From: Kordia algicida OT-1 | GTDB lineage: Bacteria; Bacteroidota; Bacteroidia; Flavobacteriales; Flavobacteriaceae | NCBI RefSeq assembly: GCF_000154725.1 | Contig: NZ_DS544873.1 | Coordinates: forward strand, 4,313,085-4,377,084 | Reading direction: 5' to 3' | DNA length: 64,000 nt | Shown: in pieces, positions 26,103 through 33,074 of the stretch | Layout: the number at the start of each line of letters is the position of its first letter | How positions within the stretch are numbered: the stretch's first letter is position 1 | The notes under the pieces: generated by a model | The model's database searches: none | What the model was told of the DNA's origin: nothing | Seen by the model: only the letters and a program-made list of their open reading frames with translations | Made by a program: the position numbers and the translations under genes

Positions 26103-27171
26103 AAAGTATTTCAACCTTTTTGCTAACTGTTTTATAGTCAAAGGATACAATCGTAGTTTGATTTTTGACTCACAAAGAATGAAGACTGTTTTTGTTCCTA
26201 ATGATATGTATGATATTGTTATTAAGGCAAAAAGTATAAGTATTCAACAAATTTATGAGGAATATGGAATTGATAATAAAGAAATCATTGATGAATATTT
26301 TGATTCATTAATTGAAAGTGAATTAGGTTTTTATATGTCAGAAAAAGAACGAGATTTTTTTCCAGAGATTAACACGGCATATCATTCTCCTTTTCAGATT
26401 ACTAATAGTGTACTTGAAGAAATGAGAGACATGAAGCTATATAAAAAGGTAATTTCACAACTAGAAGCATTAGATTGTCAATACGTAGAACTTGTATTCT
26501 ATAATAATACATCCAATGAGTTTTTGACAAATATTCTATCTCTTTTCAAATTGTCATCAATAAAATTTATAGGCTTGATTATTCCTTATGACAGCACAAA
26601 AACTCCTGAATTTATCAAAAAAATATGTTCACAAAACTTACGACTGAATAAAATATTAGTACATAATGTTCAAGTACAGGAAAAGCCTAAAAATATAACT
26701 TTAGGTCTTACAGAAATAATATATGTAAATAAAGAGTTTACCAACTTTTCATATTGTGGAAATATTAGTAAAAAATTCTTTTCTCCAAGTTTAGAGCATT
26801 ATGTGGAATCTCAGAATCACAATACATGTCTGAATCAGAAAATTTCCATTGACTCTCAAGGAAATATTAAAAACTGTCCTGCAATACCCAATAATTTTGG
26901 AAACATCAAAGACGTAACACTAACAGAAGCCATCAATACACAAGGTTATAAGCAATTATGGAGCATATCCAAAGATCATATTGAAGTCTGTAAAGATTGT
27001 GAGTTTAGGCATATATGTACAGATTGTCGTGCATTTACGGAAAATCCCAAAGATAACTACTCAAAACCCTTAAAATGTGGGTACAATCCATACACAAATG
27101 AATGGTCGGAATGGTCAACGAATCCTTTAAAACAAAAGACTATAGAATATTACAATATAGAGACGAGTTAG
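26095..27171 (+). CDS. gwsS: SPASM-domain peptide maturase (GRASP-with-SPASM system)
   Basis: A 358-residue protein. The C-terminal third is a SPASM domain with its cysteine pattern: CLNQKISIDSQGNIKNCPAI, a GNIKDVTL turn, then CKDCEFRHICTDCRAFTEN and a last Cys in LKCGYNP. The N-terminal 240 residues have the size of a radical SAM barrel, but I find no CxxxCxxC; the place where it would be expected reads AYHSPFQITNS. The protein therefore seems to keep auxiliary cluster ligands while lacking the canonical SAM-binding cluster. It follows the 69-residue gene with 8 bp overlap and ends the operon. Confidence 0.88.
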   Translation: MNKKYFNLFANCFIVKGYNRSLIFDSQRMKTVFVPNDMYDIVIKAKSISIQQIYEEYGIDNKEIIDEYFDSLIESELGFYMSEKERDFFPEINTAYHSPFQITNSVLEEMRDMKLYKKVISQLEALDCQYVELVFYNNTSNEFLTNILSLFKLSSIKFIGLIIPYDSTKTPEFIKKICSQNLRLNKILVHNVQVQEKPKNITLGLTEIIYVNKEFTNFSYCGNISKKFFSPSLEHYVESQNHNTCLNQKISIDSQGNIKNCPAIPNNFGNIKDVTLTEAINTQGYKQLWSISKDHIEVCKDCEFRHICTDCRAFTENPKDNYSKPLKCGYNPYTNEWSEWSTNPLKQKTIEYYNIETS

Positions 27172-27387
27172 GATTTTCTTACACTAATTATTATAATTAA
27201 AATCCTCAAACCGTAAAAATCAAAAGGTGAAACCGTAATTTCATTAATAGAGTCTTAAAGTTAATTATATAGCACTAACTTATTATTATATTATAAAACA
27301 TTTACTTCCTTAATCAGAATGAACTTTCTGACAGGTTCTTTTTTAGATACATTTGATTTGAAGTATTAATCTTTAAATCAAAATATT

Positions 27388-27558
27388 ATGAGAAAAGTAG
27401 CATTAGTTTGTTTGTTTTTGTTAGGGATGAATTTAACAAGTTGTGAACCAGAGAGTTTAGCAGATCAAGAATATGAGCAAATCCAAGCAACCGATAAAAA
27501 CAACAACGGAACCATCGGCAATAGTAGCGGACAAGATCCAGACGAAGATTACAATTAG
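27388..27558 (+). CDS. Small lipoprotein (56 residues)
   Basis: ATG at 27388, stop at 27556-27558. It has a clear lipoprotein signal, MRKVALVCLFLLGMNLTSC (Cys19), and a short acidic and polar mature region (EPESLADQEYEQIQATDKNNN, later GQDPDEDYN) with no fold evident. Small lipoproteins of this kind are frequent in Flavobacteriaceae. Its last 86 bp overlap, in another frame, the start of the membrane protein gene at 27473. Function unknown. Confidence 0.7.
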   Translation: MRKVALVCLFLLGMNLTSCEPESLADQEYEQIQATDKNNNGTIGNSSGQDPDEDYN

Positions 27559-28321
27559 AAAATATTTCTTAATCATTGCCGTAGCTATTGGTGTGGTTGC
27601 GGCAATGTCACAACTATTTTTTGATGTAAATAGTGAAGCTGTCATCGAAAAACGAAAAGAGCAGCAATCAGCACGAAAAGACCGAGATTCCAAAAGAGTT
27701 TTGGGAATGAACATATTAAGCGATATTCAGGCTATGAACGTATTGCCAGATTCACTTAATAAAAAAGTAGCTAAATTAGTTTCAGAACATCAAAAAATAG
27801 AAAAGAAATCAGAAGTTTTATATGCTGAACTACTAAACTTAAAAGATGCCCAAAGAGTTAGAAATTTTCCTAATTATAATTCTTTTGCAGATGCTATAGG
27901 GAATCCAGTTTTAATACTAATCACAGGAATATTATTTATTATTTTCTACATTCTTAGAAATAGTATTGATTGGAAAAAGCTTTCAAAAGCTTTTATCTAT
28001 TTAGGTTTAATGTATTTATTTGTTGCTTCTGTATATCTAATATGGGCGTTTTCAAATTCATTAGAGATTCACAAAGTGTATTATATAGTTGGCTTAATCT
28101 TTGCGAGTATTTTTGCAACTTTTGGATTAAATAAGCTTACGCGTTATCTATTCAATGTAGATTTTCTCGAAAAAGAAAAATATAAGAAAATCATTCGATT
28201 ATTATTTAGACAACTATTATTCACAATTCCCAAGAAAGGTTATGTGAAAGAAGATAAAATGATTGAATTTACAGATTCAAATAATGAAGTCATTAATAAA
28301 GTAGCCAAAGAAATAGATTGA
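27473..28321 (+). CDS. Hypothetical inner-membrane protein
   Basis: A 282-residue protein with about four hydrophobic segments: one near residues 29-47 (YFLIIAVAIGVVAAM), then VLILITGILFIIFYIL, a third with FIYLGLMYLFVASVYLIW, and YYIVGLIFASIFATFGL. Between spans 1 and 2 is a charged helical linker (EAVIEKRKEQQSARKDRDSKR). The start at 27473 overlaps the upstream lipoprotein gene by 86 bp; a later start would lose part of the first membrane segment. The next gene begins 1 bp after its stop. No family recognised. Confidence 0.65.
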   Translation: MSKSKQPIKTTTEPSAIVADKIQTKITIRKYFLIIAVAIGVVAAMSQLFFDVNSEAVIEKRKEQQSARKDRDSKRVLGMNILSDIQAMNVLPDSLNKKVAKLVSEHQKIEKKSEVLYAELLNLKDAQRVRNFPNYNSFADAIGNPVLILITGILFIIFYILRNSIDWKKLSKAFIYLGLMYLFVASVYLIWAFSNSLEIHKVYYIVGLIFASIFATFGLNKLTRYLFNVDFLEKEKYKKIIRLLFRQLLFTIPKKGYVKEDKMIEFTDSNNEVINKVAKEID

Positions 28322-28322
28322 T

Positions 28323-28544
28323 ATGAGTGATGAAATACATAAAAATTTAGACAAGCTTCTTAATGACGAATTAATTGATAAAGACGTTAAAAAAGCACAT
28401 CAAGATATTTCTGCTAAAGTAGAAAAGCAAAAAAGAAAGCTATCTCAAGAAATTAATAAAAGGAAAAGTTCCAACAACGATGAGTTTAGCAAATTACCAA
28501 AAGGTTTAATTATTCAACTGGGTAATTTTGAAATACAAACATGA
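28323..28544 (+). CDS. Small charged hypothetical protein
   Basis: A 73-residue protein that begins 1 bp after the membrane protein gene, so the two are probably co-translated. It is almost entirely helical and charged (DKLLNDELIDKDVKKAHQ, then KQKRKLSQEINKRKSS), likely a coiled coil, and ends in the hydrophobic GLIIQLGNFEIQT. No family recognised. It may be a cytoplasmic partner of the upstream membrane protein. Confidence 0.55.
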   Translation: MSDEIHKNLDKLLNDELIDKDVKKAHQDISAKVEKQKRKLSQEINKRKSSNNDEFSKLPKGLIIQLGNFEIQT

Positions 28545-28551
28545 CCTAAAG

Positions 28552-29055
28552 TTAAGTATTTTTATTAGCCTTTACGATTACACCTAAATCTTTCAACTCT
28601 TGTAAGCGCTTCTCAATTCGTTTCTCTACTAAGTCATCCACAAACAGTCTAAAATATTCAGAATTATTCAAGTAAAAATCCTTATTCCTGACAATATTAT
28701 CAATAATTAGTAAGCGAATCGTATCTGATTTTTCTAAATACATTTCCTGATTATCAATAAAATGTGTGGTTAGTTCATCAAGTTCAAATCGCACTCCTTG
28801 CTTTTCAATATAATAATCAGCTTCATCTTTCAAATACATATCTCCTGTACCATCATTAATCCATTGTCGCGAAACATTATATTCAGCACAAAGAAAATCC
28901 ACCAAAATATCAATAGTAGCACGTCTAGGTTTTGTAGTCTCACCAATCATTATTTTTCTGGCAGCTACACTTGAAATATGATGATCAGTCCCTTTTTCAA
29001 TTTTGTAGGACGTGATTTTTTGTTCTTTAATTATCTGAAGGATGCGATCAATCAT
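28552..29055 (-). CDS. XRE/C1-like HTH transcriptional regulator
   Basis: A 167-residue protein. Residues 1 to about 65 look like a phage-repressor-type HTH: RILQIIKEQKITSYKIEKGT, then ISSVAARKIMIGETTKPRRATIDILVDFL and the NVSRQWINDGTGDMY block that commonly ends such domains in Bacteroidota. The rest is helical with acidic patches (FELDELTTHFIDNQEMYLEK) and a C-terminal coiled coil (VEKRIEKRLQELKDLG). It is convergent with the two small genes to its left, and its promoter faces the gene-poor integrase side. It is a good candidate for the regulator of the shared 39-bp element, but that is only inference. Confidence 0.75.
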   Translation of the reverse strand: MIDRILQIIKEQKITSYKIEKGTDHHISSVAARKIMIGETTKPRRATIDILVDFLCAEYNVSRQWINDGTGDMYLKDEADYYIEKQGVRFELDELTTHFIDNQEMYLEKSDTIRLLIIDNIVRNKDFYLNNSEYFRLFVDDLVEKRIEKRLQELKDLGVIVKANKNT

Positions 29056-29263
29056 ATTTTTATAAAACTTATTTTATATTTATAATAAACTTTTTAGTTA
29101 TTTTAATTAACTTTTACTATATTAGCTAAGCCTTTAAACCAAATATATTAAAAGCTACGTAAACCCTGTTATACATTAGGTTTATAACTAAGTTTATTTA
29201 TCAAAATTCAACACAAATTGATAGAAATAGCCATTGATTTTATTTGAATTTTAAAGCAATATA

Positions 29264-29425
29264 ATGACTGAATTTTTAATACTAATCACTGCGTCAATAA
29301 ACGTTTTTTTGACGGTAATAGTTTTGATTTTCTTGTATAAATTTTTCAAAGTTTTTAGAAAACTTCGTGTACTGATAAATGATGAATATGATTTTAGTAA
29401 AAAAGGAAAAGACTTTTTTTCATAA
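29264..29425 (+). CDS. Small single-pass membrane protein
   Basis: A 53-residue reading frame from ATG 29264 to TAA 29425. It is hydrophobic over residues 4-24 (FLILITASINVFLTVIVLIF) and then basic and polar (KVFRKLRVLINDEYDFSKK), the look of a small membrane protein with a cytoplasmic tail. It is divergent from the XRE-like regulator by about 210 bp of AT-rich DNA. No homologue recognised; being short, it could be spurious. Confidence 0.4.
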   Translation: MTEFLILITASINVFLTVIVLIFLYKFFKVFRKLRVLINDEYDFSKKGKDFFS

Positions 29426-29458
29426 TAATTTTTTGGTTGATCTCTGATATGGAGGAAG

Positions 29459-29626
29459 AAATAACACGTCAAGAAAGTATCATTTTTTCAATTAAGCTAC
29501 TACTAGAAGCACTTTCCCTTTTTAAAGTGCTAATATTCAAGACGTGTTATTTGTGAAGTTTTCATTGACTTCGCTGTTTAGGGCAAGACGATTGATAGAT
29601 TCTATGCAGACAATCATCGTCTTGCT
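29459..29626. repeat. Nested inverted repeats (three stem-loops)
   Basis: An outer 12-bp perfect inverted repeat (AAATAACACGTC at 29459-29470 with GACGTGTTATTT at 29541-29552) encloses a second perfect stem (AGCACTTT at 29508-29515 with AAAGTGCT at 29524-29531). A third, separate 10-bp stem follows (GCAAGACGAT at 29583-29592 with ATCGTCTTGC at 29616-29625). A 35-residue reading frame (29449-29556) overlaps the first two but looks incidental. The block lies between two small membrane ORFs and may be a structured RNA or a degenerate non-autonomous element. Confidence 0.6.
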
Positions 29627-29650
29627 ACTTTAACAAAAGTATGATAAATA

Positions 29651-29764
29651 ATGATGAGTAAACAAAAATTAGAGCGCTTAAAATGGTTTATAGTTGGTTT
29701 TATATCAGCAATGATTGTAGAAGTTCTCTTTTTTATCGCTGTGTATTTTTTCTATTTAAAATAA
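29651..29764 (+). CDS. Very small single-pass membrane protein
   Basis: A 37-residue reading frame from ATG 29651 (or 29654) to TAA 29764. A basic N terminus (SKQKLERLKW) is followed by a continuous hydrophobic stretch (FIVGFISAMIVEVLFFIAVY), ending in FYLK. The shape fits a small membrane protein such as a type I toxin or a regulatory peptide, and a terminator-like hairpin lies 58 bp downstream. No family recognised; at this length it may be chance. Confidence 0.4.
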   Translation: MMSKQKLERLKWFIVGFISAMIVEVLFFIAVYFFYLK

Positions 29765-29821
29765 ACAGAATAATTTCCTAGAAACCCTAAATTATCGTAA
29801 AACTAGAATTATCTGTATGCT

Positions 29822-29853
29822 AAAAGCTTCAACTGTAATTGTTGGAGCTTTTT
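29822..29853 (+). terminator. Intrinsic terminator
   Basis: AAAAGCTTCAAC pairs with GTTGGAGCTTTT (one G-U pair) around a 7-nt loop, followed by T residues. It lies downstream of the 37-residue membrane ORF. Confidence 0.7.
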
Positions 29854-29945
29854 CAATTAAGTATTATTTAATAATTGTTGGGTAGTAAATTAATTTTTTT
29901 ATAAATCATTAAATAATAAGCGGAATTTTTGAAATCAATTATCAA

Positions 29946-30607
29946 CCTATCGCTAAGCGGTAAGTTAATTTTTTCTCATCATGTTCTATGAAAAAAGCAA
30001 ATATAAATCTATATTTTTTCTAGCTGATTGCTCAGTGATTAGCAAATATTTTCAGCTTACTGCTAAGCAATGAGTTGAGCAAAAGAAAATATTATCCTTA
30101 AACGAATCACTTAATGATTAGTTGTTTTTTTATATCAGATTTTTAGCTTACTGCTAAATGATAAATTTGATTTTCCAACTAATCGCTAAGTGATGAGCAG
30201 ATTTTTAATGATGGATTTTCAAATTTTCATGGAGTAAATAATTTGTTTCTTTTTCACTAGTCGCTAAACGATAAGTTCGATTTTTCAACTAATCGCTAAG
30301 TGATGAGCAGATTTTTAATGATGGATTTTCAAATTTTCAAGAAGTAAATAATTTGTTTCTTTTTCGCTAGTCGCTAAACGATAAGTTCGATTTTCCAACT
30401 AATCGCTAAGTGATGAGCAGATTATTAGAAGCAGATTTTCAAATTTTCATGAAGCAAATAATTTATTTCTTTTTCACTAGTTGCTAAACGATAAGTTCAA
30501 TTTTCCAGCTAATCGCTAAGTCATGAGCGAATTTTTAGTTGTAGATTTTCAAATTCCATGAAGCAAACAATTTTTTTCTTTTCCACAAATTGCTAAACGA
30601 TCAATTT
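29946..30607. repeat. Array of about 13 imperfect-dyad elements in non-coding DNA
   Basis: About thirteen copies of a roughly 20-bp element, consensus CTnnTCGCTAAnnGATnAG, occur between 29946 and 30607. Many are partly self-complementary (for example CTAATCGCTAAGTGATGAG). In the first part the copies are diverged and irregular (about 29946, 30023, 30054, 30103, 30146). From about 30178 two forms alternate: a CTAATCGCTAAGTGATGAG form (30178, 30288, 30398, 30508) and a CTAGTCGCTAAACGATAAG form (30256, 30366, 30476, 30585), inside a conserved unit of about 110 bp repeated four times. There is no ORF. It is not a CRISPR array, because the spacing sequence is itself repeated. Confidence 0.85.
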
Positions 30608-30716
30608 ATTTTTAGAAACCAATTGAGAAATCTTAATTTGAAATTCTGTAATAGTTTTTTGGTTTATAATAATTGACAAATAGCGATTTAAACTTTAAAG
30701 GAAATAATAGAATGGG

Positions 30717-30972
30717 ATGTTGGCATTCCAGATGCCTGTCATAGATGGTTGGAAATTTTTAGATGAGTTTGTCAAAATTCCAAACAAGAAAAAAATAAAG
30801 CTATTTATAGTCTCCTGATCCATTTATTCCGAATATCCATATAGCCAAAGAACATGAACAGGTGAGCAGTTATATTGTAAAACCTATTTCAAGAGAATTA
30901 CCTCGCTTAATCATTGTGAAAATTGCAAGCGAAAATTTAAAAAAACTTCACAAAAATTTTTCATCAAAATAA
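30717..30972 (+). pseudogene. Response-regulator receiver-domain remnant, frameshifted
   Basis: The frame from 30717 reads MLAFQMPVIDGWKFLDEFVKI and stops at the TGA at 30816; the adjacent frame from 30817 continues as KEHEQVSSYIVKPISRELPRL and ends at the TAA at 30972. Together they match the second half of a CheY-like receiver: the MPVxDGWxFL block after the phospho-acceptor Asp, an IVSS strand, and the conserved Lys-Pro of YIVKP. The first half, including the acceptor Asp, is missing, so this is a decayed fragment rather than a working gene. Confidence 0.75.
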
Positions 30973-31171
30973 TTAATTGCCTGTAATTTAGATTCTTGCA
31001 AAAAACAGGTGGAAAAAGTTGGAATCGTAAAATACTTGTTAAATCAACTTTTTTTTCATAATTAATTGAATAAAAGCCTATAAATACACTTCTTCTTATA
31101 AAGGAAAAATCTTTCTTTTCATTGATTCCTACAATTTATTCTTACTTTTTGTGTGTATTCCACAATTTTTT

Positions 31172-31444
31172 ACAAATGTTTATTCAAAAGTATTTCAAAA
31201 CTTTACTACTGTGATACTTTAGAGAGTATCTCCAATCATCGAATTGAAATAGTAACTAATTAAGAAAGGCTTTTTTATTAACCAAAGCGATACCGATTTG
31301 TTCTCAATTGTCGCACTTTAAAAATATAAATATTTAAAAATTAGAACATTATGATTTTTAATTGTCCGAGTGACAAAAGCTGACAAATGATATTTGACCA
31401 CTATTTCAAAACTTTGTTTTCGTGATGTTTTAGAGAGCATCAGC
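31172..31444. repeat. 62-bp imperfect direct repeat upstream of the integrase
   Basis: 31172-31233 and 31383-31444 align without gaps at 45 of 62 positions, with identical cores TATTTCAAAACTTT and TTTAGAGAG. The copies are 211 bp apart and both precede the integrase start at 31556. They may be arm-type integrase sites or operators. The rest of the gap 30973-31555 holds the shared 39-bp element and no gene. Confidence 0.7.
31359..31397 (+). promoter_or_regulatory. 39-bp element shared with the methyltransferase promoter region (copy 2)
   Basis: Matches the minus strand of 12773-12811 at 37 of 39 positions, including the TTGTC-CGAGT-GACAA dyad and the second TGACAAA. It lies 158 bp upstream of the integrase start and overlaps the beginning of the second 62-bp repeat unit (31383). 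Orientation relative to the downstream gene is the same as in copy 1. Confidence 0.6.
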
Positions 31445-31555
31445 GATGAGTGATTAGCACAGTAATTCAATATTTAGATAATACATGAATTACTTCCTAT
31501 TCCCAAAAAGAATTTAATAACGCAATTAAAATTTAAAAACAAAGGAGAAAACTAT

Positions 31556-32905
31556 ATGGCAAAACGAAAGCACATGCCTAACAACAAACACAAAGGACTC
31601 TTTATTTACTGTCATGTCTGTAAAAAGCATTTCTCATGGACTAGAAAAACAGTTTTACGAAACACCAAAAAAGTAAAGGAAGAACCTACTTGTGGAGAAT
31701 CGGGCAAAAATTATTCTACCTGCAAACATTTTGAAAAGCATCGTTACAAATCTCGATTGCACGTTCCAGGAAGTGAAGGACGTAAAGCGAGTAAAACACA
31801 CGATGCTACTAATTATGTCGATGCAGTAATTCAAGCAATTGATTTTGAAAAAGAATTCAAAGCCGAATTACAGGGATGGGGGCAACCGATTGAAATCAGA
31901 AATAGGCAATATTTATTTGATATACAATTACGGTACATTGATTTTTTAGATAATATAGATGTTCCTGAACATCAAAAAAACACGCTGTCTGAACAGCGTA
32001 AAAATGAAATTGTAAACTGTTTAAAAATATTTAATCAGGCATTAGCAAAATACAATATCAATAAAAAGCTATTTATTATTAATCGTCTTAACGATGCACA
32101 CGTAGGTTTATTCCATGATTACTTATTAGTTGATAAGAATTACAAGGGAAACACCTACAACGGTAAAATGAGCGTTTTAAAAACGTTTGTAAGCTGGGCA
32201 ATTGATCGGTATAATATAAACATGAAAAACCCTTTTGAAAAGGTTAGAATGATTCCTGTCATGGTCAAACGTGATACGATTACAAAAGAAGAATTTAAAA
32301 ACCTATTAAAAATCATAAAACCCGAAAATGGAATAGAAATTCAAGGAAAGTACAAACGAAACAGATACAAGCTGTATTTAAAAGATGCTTTAGAACTAGC
32401 GTTGCATACAGGCGGAAGACGTGAAGAAGTAGTAGGACTCAAATGGAATATGATTCGCGAAAAGAATGGCGAACCAGTCTACATAGAAGTTCCCAATCTC
32501 AAAGTAAAGAGAAAAAAAGGAGAATACTTCAATCAGAACGTTCCACCAAAGATAGTTCCTGTAACAAAAAGTCTAAAGAATATCTTATATCGCTTAGGAT
32601 ATGATATGAACAAAGGAAAGGATAGATATCTATTAAATCCAGACAAAAGAACGGCATCGTCCACCAAATCAATGAATGACGCTTTATCATTAGGATTTTC
32701 ACATTTCTACAAGCAATTAAACACAGGTAGAGAATTACAGTTTAAATGCCTTAGAAAAACATACTTGACCTATCTATCATCTACTTTGAAAGGAGATGCA
32801 AAACGTCTATCTTCGCACGCAACAGATACAGTCTTAAAAAAGCACTATATTGACGAGCGAATCGTAGACAAAGCTATCAAAGAATTAGATATATTTGAAG
32901 ATTAA
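31556..32905 (+). CDS. Tyrosine recombinase / integrase of the island
   Basis: A 449-residue protein. The N terminus has a zinc-finger-like Cys pattern (YCHVCKKHF, then CGESGKNYSTCKHFEKH). A SAM-like core-binding region follows (about 110-230). The catalytic domain shows HTGGRREEVVGLKW (Arg box I, about residue 286), LQFKCLRKTYLTYL (box II, with Lys-Cys in place of the usual His-x), SSHATDTVLKKHYID (box III His about 420 and nucleophile Tyr about 430). It ends 10 bp before the right direct repeat, the usual place for an integrase gene beside its att site. The CLRKT variant of box II is also known in other Bacteroidota integrases. Confidence 0.9.
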   Translation: MAKRKHMPNNKHKGLFIYCHVCKKHFSWTRKTVLRNTKKVKEEPTCGESGKNYSTCKHFEKHRYKSRLHVPGSEGRKASKTHDATNYVDAVIQAIDFEKEFKAELQGWGQPIEIRNRQYLFDIQLRYIDFLDNIDVPEHQKNTLSEQRKNEIVNCLKIFNQALAKYNINKKLFIINRLNDAHVGLFHDYLLVDKNYKGNTYNGKMSVLKTFVSWAIDRYNINMKNPFEKVRMIPVMVKRDTITKEEFKNLLKIIKPENGIEIQGKYKRNRYKLYLKDALELALHTGGRREEVVGLKWNMIREKNGEPVYIEVPNLKVKRKKGEYFNQNVPPKIVPVTKSLKNILYRLGYDMNKGKDRYLLNPDKRTASSTKSMNDALSLGFSHFYKQLNTGRELQFKCLRKTYLTYLSSTLKGDAKRLSSHATDTVLKKHYIDERIVDKAIKELDIFED

Positions 32906-32914
32906 AAAACTAGA

Positions 32915-32938
32915 AAACGGTACTCTTTGGCGGTACTC
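32915..32938. other. Putative attR of the island
   Basis: AAACGGTACTCTTT at 32915-32928 repeats 9712-9725 exactly. CGGTACTC occurs at 32918-32925 and again at 32931-32938, the same 13-bp register as at the left end. A crossover here would leave a chromosomal site with three CGGTACTC copies spaced by 13 bp. Confidence 0.65.
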
Positions 32939-33046
32939 TCATAAAAATCAAGAAAATACGATTTTAAGAAAATAAGTGTAAGTCCCTATAAATAGGGAGT
33001 TTGAAAATAAATTTACCGAAAATCAATAAACTAACTAGCAGTTAGC

Positions 33047-33074
33047 AACCAGCAACCAGCAACCAGCAACCAAC
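33047..33074. repeat. 7-bp tandem repeat (AACCAGC), short array
   Basis: Three AACCAGC units followed by the AACCAAC variant, directly abutting the stop codon of the methyltransferase gene at 33074. It is the same repeat as at 9566-9621 across the island. Confidence 0.9.

Larger units (their letters stand above)
9712..32928. mobile_element. Integrated genomic island, about 23.2 kb
   Basis: The block is bounded by a 14-bp direct repeat (AAACGGTACTCTTT), with a tyrosine recombinase gene at the right end and its stop codon 10 bp from the right repeat. Everything inside is accessory: DNA methyltransferase, NACHT NTPase, Dnd phosphorothioation genes, a RiPP operon, small membrane proteins, an XRE-like regulator and a response-regulator relic. 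Everything outside on both sides belongs to one minus-strand cell-surface cluster. There are no relaxase, conjugation, phage structural or replication genes visible, so it is either a non-self-mobile defence island or a remnant of a larger element. Confidence 0.7.

Noticed and set aside
29449-29556. A 35-residue ORF across the stem-loops
   Set aside because: Its sequence is set by the inverted repeats and it has no independent coding support.
29946-30607. Possible CRISPR array
   Set aside because: The stretches between dyad elements are themselves repeated and not unique spacers, spacing is uneven, and no cas gene is in the window.
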